Below, piece by piece: positions 63,508 through 64,000 of a stretch of 64,000 nucleotides of DNA (positions are counted from its first letter, which is position 1; each line of letters starts with the position of its first letter). The DNA comes from Alloalcanivorax xiamenensis (GTDB lineage: Bacteria > Pseudomonadota > Gammaproteobacteria > Pseudomonadales > Alcanivoracaceae). The position numbers and the translations under genes are program-made. Location of the stretch: NCBI RefSeq assembly GCF_009846745.1, contig NZ_AQPF01000015.1, forward strand, positions 1-64,000, given 5' to 3'. The notes below the pieces were generated by a model. It saw only the letters and a program-made list of their open reading frames with translations, made no database searches and was not told where the DNA came from.

Positions 63508-64000
63508 GTACGGTGCTGATCACCCGGCCGCGAGGGCAGGGCGGGACGCTGGCGGCGCTGCTGCGCGATGCCGGCCATGTCCCTATCCACCAGCCGGCGC
63601 TGACCATCGAGCCGTTGCCGCTGTCGGCGGCGGACCGGCGCCGCATTCTGGATCTGGACCTTTACCACGCGGTGTTCTTCGTCAGCGCCAACGCCGCAGA
63701 GTTGGCGCTGGAAGCGTTCGCCGATGTCTGGCCGCAGTGGCCGGTGGGCGTGCACTGGTTGACGGTGGGCGAAGCCACCGCCCGGGTGCTGTCGGCGGCG
63801 GGGATGGCACCGGAATACCCCGGCGCCGGTTTCAATTCCGAGGCGGTGCTGGCGCTGCCCTGTCTGGAGGTGGTGGCGGGTCAGCGCATCCTGATCTGCC
63901 GCGCGGACAGCGGCCGTGACTGGCTCGCTGCCCGGTTGCGTGAACAGGGGGCCGAGGTCGATATCATTCCTTTCTATCGGCGCCGTGCCGACCCGTCCTT
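63504..64000 (+). CDS. hemD: Uroporphyrinogen-III synthase, N-terminal part (cut by window end)
   Basis: The ATG at 63504 overlaps the hemC stop and the frame is open to the window edge, giving 165 residues. MSTVLITRPRGQGGTLAALL, FVSANAAELALEAF, TVGEATARVLSAAG and GAEVDIIPFYRRR match HemD, which closes hydroxymethylbilane to uroporphyrinogen III. The rest lies outside the window. Confidence 0.93.
   Translation, partial: MSTVLITRPRGQGGTLAALLRDAGHVPIHQPALTIEPLPLSAADRRRILDLDLYHAVFFVSANAAELALEAFADVWPQWPVGVHWLTVGEATARVLSAAGMAPEYPGAGFNSEAVLALPCLEVVAGQRILICRADSGRDWLAARLREQGAEVDIIPFYRRRADPS

Noticed and set aside
1..64000. tRNA, rRNA, CRISPR arrays and prophage
   Set aside because: No cloverleaf-like, rRNA-like, evenly spaced direct-repeat or phage structural sequence was seen by eye. 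A dedicated tRNA and CRISPR search was not run.

Overview
The window is about 64 kb of high-GC DNA from a gammaproteobacterial chromosome. Several blocks keep gene neighbourhoods familiar from Pseudomonas: argH/algZ-algR-hemC-hemD, dapF-DUF484-xerC-HAD, lptM(lppL)-lysA with rnk beside it, and hemB/ppk1/ppx/trxA/rho. The interspersed accessory genes (acyl-CoA synthetase, Baeyer-Villiger-type monooxygenase, many SDRs and hydrolases, FecI/FecR/TonB-receptor sets) fit a marine or oil-associated relative such as Alcanivorax/Alloalcanivorax. The genus is inference. No rRNA, tRNA, CRISPR array, prophage or complete insertion sequence was seen.

Layout. 1-5.6 kb: a PaaX-like regulator, an acyl-CoA synthetase, an MDR oxidoreductase and an amidase. 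5.9-11.5 kb: a catabolic cluster of a TRAP transporter (dctPQM) flanked by two paralogous LigI-like amidohydrolases, with a frameshifted GntR/FadR-type regulator divergent from the transporter. 11.5-16.9 kb: a saccharopine-dehydrogenase-like reductase, then creB-creC-creD and a TPR gene. 16.8-22.0 kb (minus strand): ubiD, an SDR, and a two-gene operon of an ALO-type FAD oxidase and a PLP fold-III enzyme that both carry twin-arginine leaders. 22.1-27.0 kb: lpxO, phoX behind a three-repeat Pho box, a LysR regulator and a YcaC-like hydrolase. 27.1-36.4 kb: rho, trxA, ppx, ppk1, hemB, greB, a DUF502 gene and elbB. 36.5-40.1 kb (minus strand): dapF, DUF484, xerC, a HAD phosphatase and a YqcC-family gene. 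40.3-45.4 kb: a TetR regulator divergent from a monooxygenase-SDR-hydrolase cluster, then rlmJ, all lying between dapF and lysA. 45.6-48.3 kb: lysA, lptM, rnk and a YbaK-type deacylase. 48.3-58.5 kb: two FecI-FecR-TonB receptor sets, each with a Fur-box-like site, separated by an NnrU-family gene and a TetR/SRPBCC pair. 58.8-64 kb: argH, algZ, algR, hemC and the start of hemD.

Non-coding structure is rich. Seven intergenic places hold members of one REP/BIME-like family built around TGTGGGAAGC...GCGAAT; two of them are perfect inverted repeats with 26- and 29-bp arms. A 266-bp element with nested inverted repeats and GGGCCTGTTC termini sits between argH and algZ and ends four bases before the algZ start codon. 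Perfect or near-perfect palindromes lie beside the TetR, LysR and oxidase genes and are good operator candidates.

The most unusual items are the Tat-exported PLP/FAD enzyme pair, the MITE-like element at algZ, the broken regulator whose frame runs into a hydrolase, the promoter immediately followed by a terminator in front of rnk, and the monooxygenase cluster between dapF and lysA. Start codons were chosen by ribosome-binding site and family start; coordinates include the stop codon.
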